Part shown: piece by piece, positions 61,667 through 64,000 of the stretch
How the letters are laid out: each line of letters begins with the position of its first letter
How positions within the stretch are numbered: the stretch's first letter is position 1
Assembly: GCF_030403775.1 (NCBI RefSeq)
Contig: NZ_JAQMWQ010000021.1
Location: forward strand, 1 to 64,000
DNA: 64,000 nucleotides
Direction of reading: 5' to 3'
Source of the DNA: Paenibacillus sp. BSR1-1
Lineage (GTDB): Bacteria; Bacillota; Bacilli; Bacillales; Cytobacillaceae
Notes under the pieces: generated by a model
What the model saw: only the letters and a program-made list of their open reading frames with translations
Told to the model about the DNA's origin: nothing
The model's database searches: none
Made by a program: the position numbers and the translations under genes

Positions 61667-62308
61667 TCAAGACCTAATATAATCTTCCTCAAGGTATACT
61701 CTTTCACCTTTTTCGATGGTGCATTGGCCGTTCGTGAGTTCGATCATCCATTCGACAAAGGTTTCGACACTATTTTCCTCGACAAACGTATCAATGATAA
61801 CGTTATCTAGGTAGTGAATTTCTTTCAATTTAAATTCCGACGCCCTAAGTTCTTTTTCTAACTTCCCAAGCCAAGTGTAGTCAATTTTTACATGGATGAC
61901 TTGGGCAAGTTTTCTTTCGACGATTCCGACGGTATCAAGACCTTCAGAGGTGGCTTTGCCATAAGCGCGAATAAGGCCGCCGGCGCCTAATTTGATTCCG
62001 CCAAAATAACGGGTAACTACCACGGCACTGTCCTTTAGCCTTCTCTTTTTCAAAACTTCAAGGATCGGGACACCGGCCGTTCCGCTTGGTTCCCCGTCAT
62101 CATTGGCTTTTTGAATCTGATCCTGCTCGCCAATCAGATAGGCAGAGCAATTGTGGGTGGCGTCCCAGTGCTTTTTCTTAATGACTTGAATAAATTCCTG
62201 GGCTTCCTGTTCCGTTTCGACTCTTTTTATATGAGCAATAAACCGGGATTTCTGGATTACAATTTCGTGTTCTCCTGTTTCTTTTACTGTAAAATAACTT
62301 GCGAGCAT
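61667..62308 (-). CDS. yvyE: YvyE/YigZ (IMPACT) family protein
   Basis: The protein has 213 residues. ATG 62308 was chosen because AAAGGAG lies 6-7 nt upstream on the minus strand; the frame extends to 62398 but without a ribosome binding site. The UPF0029 N-terminal domain has KSRFIAHIKRV, AQEFIQVIKKKHWDATHNC, DDGEPSGTAGVPILEVL and VVTRYFGGIKLGAGGLIRAY. The C-terminal domain is the DUF1949 type (~140-213). The family is widespread and linked to translation control in eukaryotes; its bacterial role is not settled. The position between tagO and degS is conserved with B. subtilis. Confidence 0.94.
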   Translation of the reverse strand: MLASYFTVKETGEHEIVIQKSRFIAHIKRVETEQEAQEFIQVIKKKHWDATHNCSAYLIGEQDQIQKANDDGEPSGTAGVPILEVLKKRRLKDSAVVVTRYFGGIKLGAGGLIRAYGKATSEGLDTVGIVERKLAQVIHVKIDYTWLGKLEKELRASEFKLKEIHYLDNVIIDTFVEENSVETFVEWMIELTNGQCTIEKGERVYLEEDYIRS

Positions 62309-62430
62309 GTTAAACTCCTTTCTATTTTTAAAAAATATAAAATATGGTTGTAATATACCTTTAATATGATAGTAAAATTCGAATGATATAATAATCATAG
62401 TTCAGTGATGTTAATATAGGTTATAGGATG

Positions 62431-62468
62431 AAAGTAGTAGAATAATATTATCATTATACTACTTTTTA
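62431..62468 (+). terminator. Terminator-like hairpin upstream of degS
   Basis: The arms AAGTAGTAGAATAAT and ATTATACTACTT pair with a two-base bulge and are followed by TTTTACT. It lies in the yvyE-degS gap and could be a transcription attenuator or insulator for degS. Confidence 0.35.
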
Positions 62469-62587
62469 CTGAACTTTGAGGGTTGAGTCTTTAGATAGTG
62501 CCTTCAAAATAGCAAAACGCTCCATATATAGGTAAAATATGTTAGAAGGCCTAAAGGGAAAAATATGCAATCCCTGGAGGAATGAAA

Positions 62588-63721
62588 ATGAAAATTAAAC
62601 AGATTAATGTGAAGTCTATTGATGAAATCCGCGAAGAAATGATTGAGACAGTAACCTGCAGTAAGAGTGACATCTTTCGCATTAGTGAAAAATGCCGTCA
62701 AGATTACGACAACATGACAACAGAATTAGACAATATCAAACAAATGATGGTCAAGCTTAATGATGAAGGAGAACAGCTCGAAAAGCAAGTGCACCAAGCG
62801 AGAGTCATGCTGTCTGAAGTTAGTATGAATATAAAGAAGTATTCAGAGGAAGAGATCCGTGATGCCTATGAAAAAGCGCATCAGTTGCAAATGGATCTTT
62901 CTATAAATTGGCAGTATAAAAAGCAGCTTTTGGATAAACGCGATGATCTCGAACGACGGCTATTTGGATTAGTTGACACAATTGATCGGGCTGACCAGCT
63001 CATTTCACAAATTTCTGTCGTCATGAACTATTTGCAGAGTGATTTAAAACAAGTTGGCGAGGTAGCCAAAGCAAAGCAGGATTTTGGTCTGAAAATTATT
63101 GAGGCACAGGAGGAAGAGCGGAAGCGGCTGTCTCGTGAGATTCACGATGGACCCGCACAAATGCTCGCAAACGTTATCGTCCGTTCTGATTTAATTGAAC
63201 GTGTCTATCGGGATAGGGGTGTTGAAGAGGCATTTTTAGAAATAGATAGTTTCAAAAAAATGGTCCGTTCAGCCCTATATGAGGTACGGCGAATTATTTA
63301 CGACTTACGTCCTATGGCTTTAGATGATTTAGGTCTCGTGCCTACCCTCAGAAAATATCTGCGTACTATCGAAGAATATCATAACCACTCGAAAATTAGT
63401 TTTGAGAACATTGGCCTAGAACGTCGGCTTCCGACTAAGTATGAAGTCGCATTGTTCCGCATGATTCAAGAATCAGTGCAAAATGCACTTAAGCATGCGA
63501 ATGCCTGTGAAATAAAAGTAAGACTCGAAATAACCAATTCGTCAATTAGCGTTTTGATCAAAGACAATGGCGTAGGTTTCGATATTAACCATAAGAAGCC
63601 AGAGTCTTTTGGAATGATTGGGATGAGAGAGCGGGTCGACCTGCTCGATGGTGAAATTTCATTTGATTCAAAAATTGGAAAAGGAACAGCAGTATTAATT
63701 CATGTTCCATTAATCAACTAA
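62588..63721 (+). CDS. degS: Sensor histidine kinase DegS
   Basis: The protein has 377 residues. ATG 62588 was chosen because TGGAGG ends 7 nt upstream; ATG 62582 would be only 1 nt away. It is a cytoplasmic kinase without membrane segments. The N-terminal sensor/coiled-coil region (~1-165) is followed by the HisKA_3 motif LSREIHDGPAQMLAN with phospho-acceptor His186, then RRIIYDLRPMALDDLGLVPTL, and an ATPase domain with NALKHAN, DNGVGFD and FGMIGMRERVDLL. It closely follows B. subtilis DegS. It phosphorylates DegU, encoded 17 nt downstream, to control exoenzymes, motility and biofilm. It could regulate the many secreted enzymes of this window, but no DegU sites were identified. Confidence 0.96.
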   Translation: MKIKQINVKSIDEIREEMIETVTCSKSDIFRISEKCRQDYDNMTTELDNIKQMMVKLNDEGEQLEKQVHQARVMLSEVSMNIKKYSEEEIRDAYEKAHQLQMDLSINWQYKKQLLDKRDDLERRLFGLVDTIDRADQLISQISVVMNYLQSDLKQVGEVAKAKQDFGLKIIEAQEEERKRLSREIHDGPAQMLANVIVRSDLIERVYRDRGVEEAFLEIDSFKKMVRSALYEVRRIIYDLRPMALDDLGLVPTLRKYLRTIEEYHNHSKISFENIGLERRLPTKYEVALFRMIQESVQNALKHANACEIKVRLEITNSSISVLIKDNGVGFDINHKKPESFGMIGMRERVDLLDGEISFDSKIGKGTAVLIHVPLIN

Positions 63722-63738
63722 ATGAGGGGGCGTAGCAA

Positions 63739-64000
63739 ATGACTACTAAAATTGTCATTATTGACGATCACCAACTATTCAGAGAAGGCGTTAAAAGAAT
63801 ACTAGAATTTGAAAAATCGTTTCAAGTCGTGGCAGAAGGCGACGACGGCAGTGAAGCGTTAAACCTTGTACAAGAATATCGTCCGGATGTTGTCATCATG
63901 GACATCAATATGCCAGAAAAAAATGGTGTCGAAGCGACACGTGAATTAGTCGAGAAATATCCTGAAACAAAGGTAATCATTTTATCGATTCATGATGATG
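63739..64000 (+). CDS. degU: Response regulator DegU (N-terminal part, runs off the window)
   Basis: Only the first 87 residues are inside the window. They form a receiver domain: KIVIIDDHQLFREGVKRIL, VAEGDDGSEA and VVIMDINMP with phospho-acceptor Asp55. The match to B. subtilis DegU is close and the expected LuxR-type DNA-binding domain would follow outside the window. GAGGGGG lies upstream of ATG. It is co-transcribed with degS. Confidence 0.96.
   Translation, partial: MTTKIVIIDDHQLFREGVKRILEFEKSFQVVAEGDDGSEALNLVQEYRPDVVIMDINMPEKNGVEATRELVEKYPETKVIILSIHDD

Overview
This window looks like the chromosome of a Gram-positive, low-GC Bacillaceae species (Bacillus/Neobacillus-like). It opens with the end of a Bacillus-type 23S and a 5S rRNA gene. 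It closes with a yvyE-degS-degU block next to tagO-type genes and an LCP gene, close to the B. subtilis tagO-yvhJ-yvyE-degSU arrangement. Genes have strong AGGAGG-type ribosome binding sites, many UUG/GUG starts and clear intrinsic terminators.

Region 1 (1-2,060): rRNA end, a small secreted DUF4359-like protein (minus strand), a 31-residue membrane peptide and a CPBP-family membrane protease. Region 2 (2,300-22,400): five very large secreted enzymes, each carrying a block of choline-binding-type (GW...WYY) repeats: a YhcR-like nuclease/5'-nucleotidase, two tandem subtilases with a VanZ-like gene between them, a glucosaminidase with about 30 repeats, and an M14 zinc carboxypeptidase. Region 3 (22,460-26,135): a phosphocholine activation operon made of a winged-helix/nucleotidyltransferase/choline-kinase fusion, the choline permease licB and the CTP:phosphocholine cytidylyltransferase licC. 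It is followed by a 52-bp tandem repeat array and a NERD-domain gene. Region 4 (27,660-38,400): more repeat-bearing wall proteins (glucosaminidase, NlpC/P60, LRR protein, polysaccharide deacetylase, metallophosphatase), with a UDP-ManNAc dehydrogenase and TagA/WecG-type transferase between them. Region 5 (38,500-52,800): polymer assembly genes, namely licD with an adjacent Wzx-type flippase, a Wzy-like polymerase/ligase, gtaB, three glycosyltransferases and an MBOAT/SGNH acylation pair, plus a second metallophosphatase and a frameshifted amidase with the same wall-binding repeats. Region 6 (52,880-61,640): two tagO-like paralogues bracket gtrA, an LCP ligase and a YfkN-like double nucleotidase with repeats. 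Region 7 (61,660-64,000): yvyE, degS and the start of degU.

The main conclusion is that the window encodes every step of a pneumococcus-like phosphocholine wall decoration: choline import (LicB), phosphorylation (LicA-like domain), CDP-choline formation (LicC), transfer to glycan (LicD) and a lic2-like licD-flippase pair. The same 60 kb encodes 13 secreted proteins with choline-binding-type repeats that could dock onto that decoration. The two TagO paralogues, the ManNAcA-type dehydrogenase/TagA-WecG pair, flippase, polymerase and LCP enzyme suggest that the decorated polymer is a Wzy-type teichoic or teichuronic-like wall glycan. The enzymatic assignments rest on recognised family motifs. 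The linkage into one system is inference from co-location and has not been tested here.
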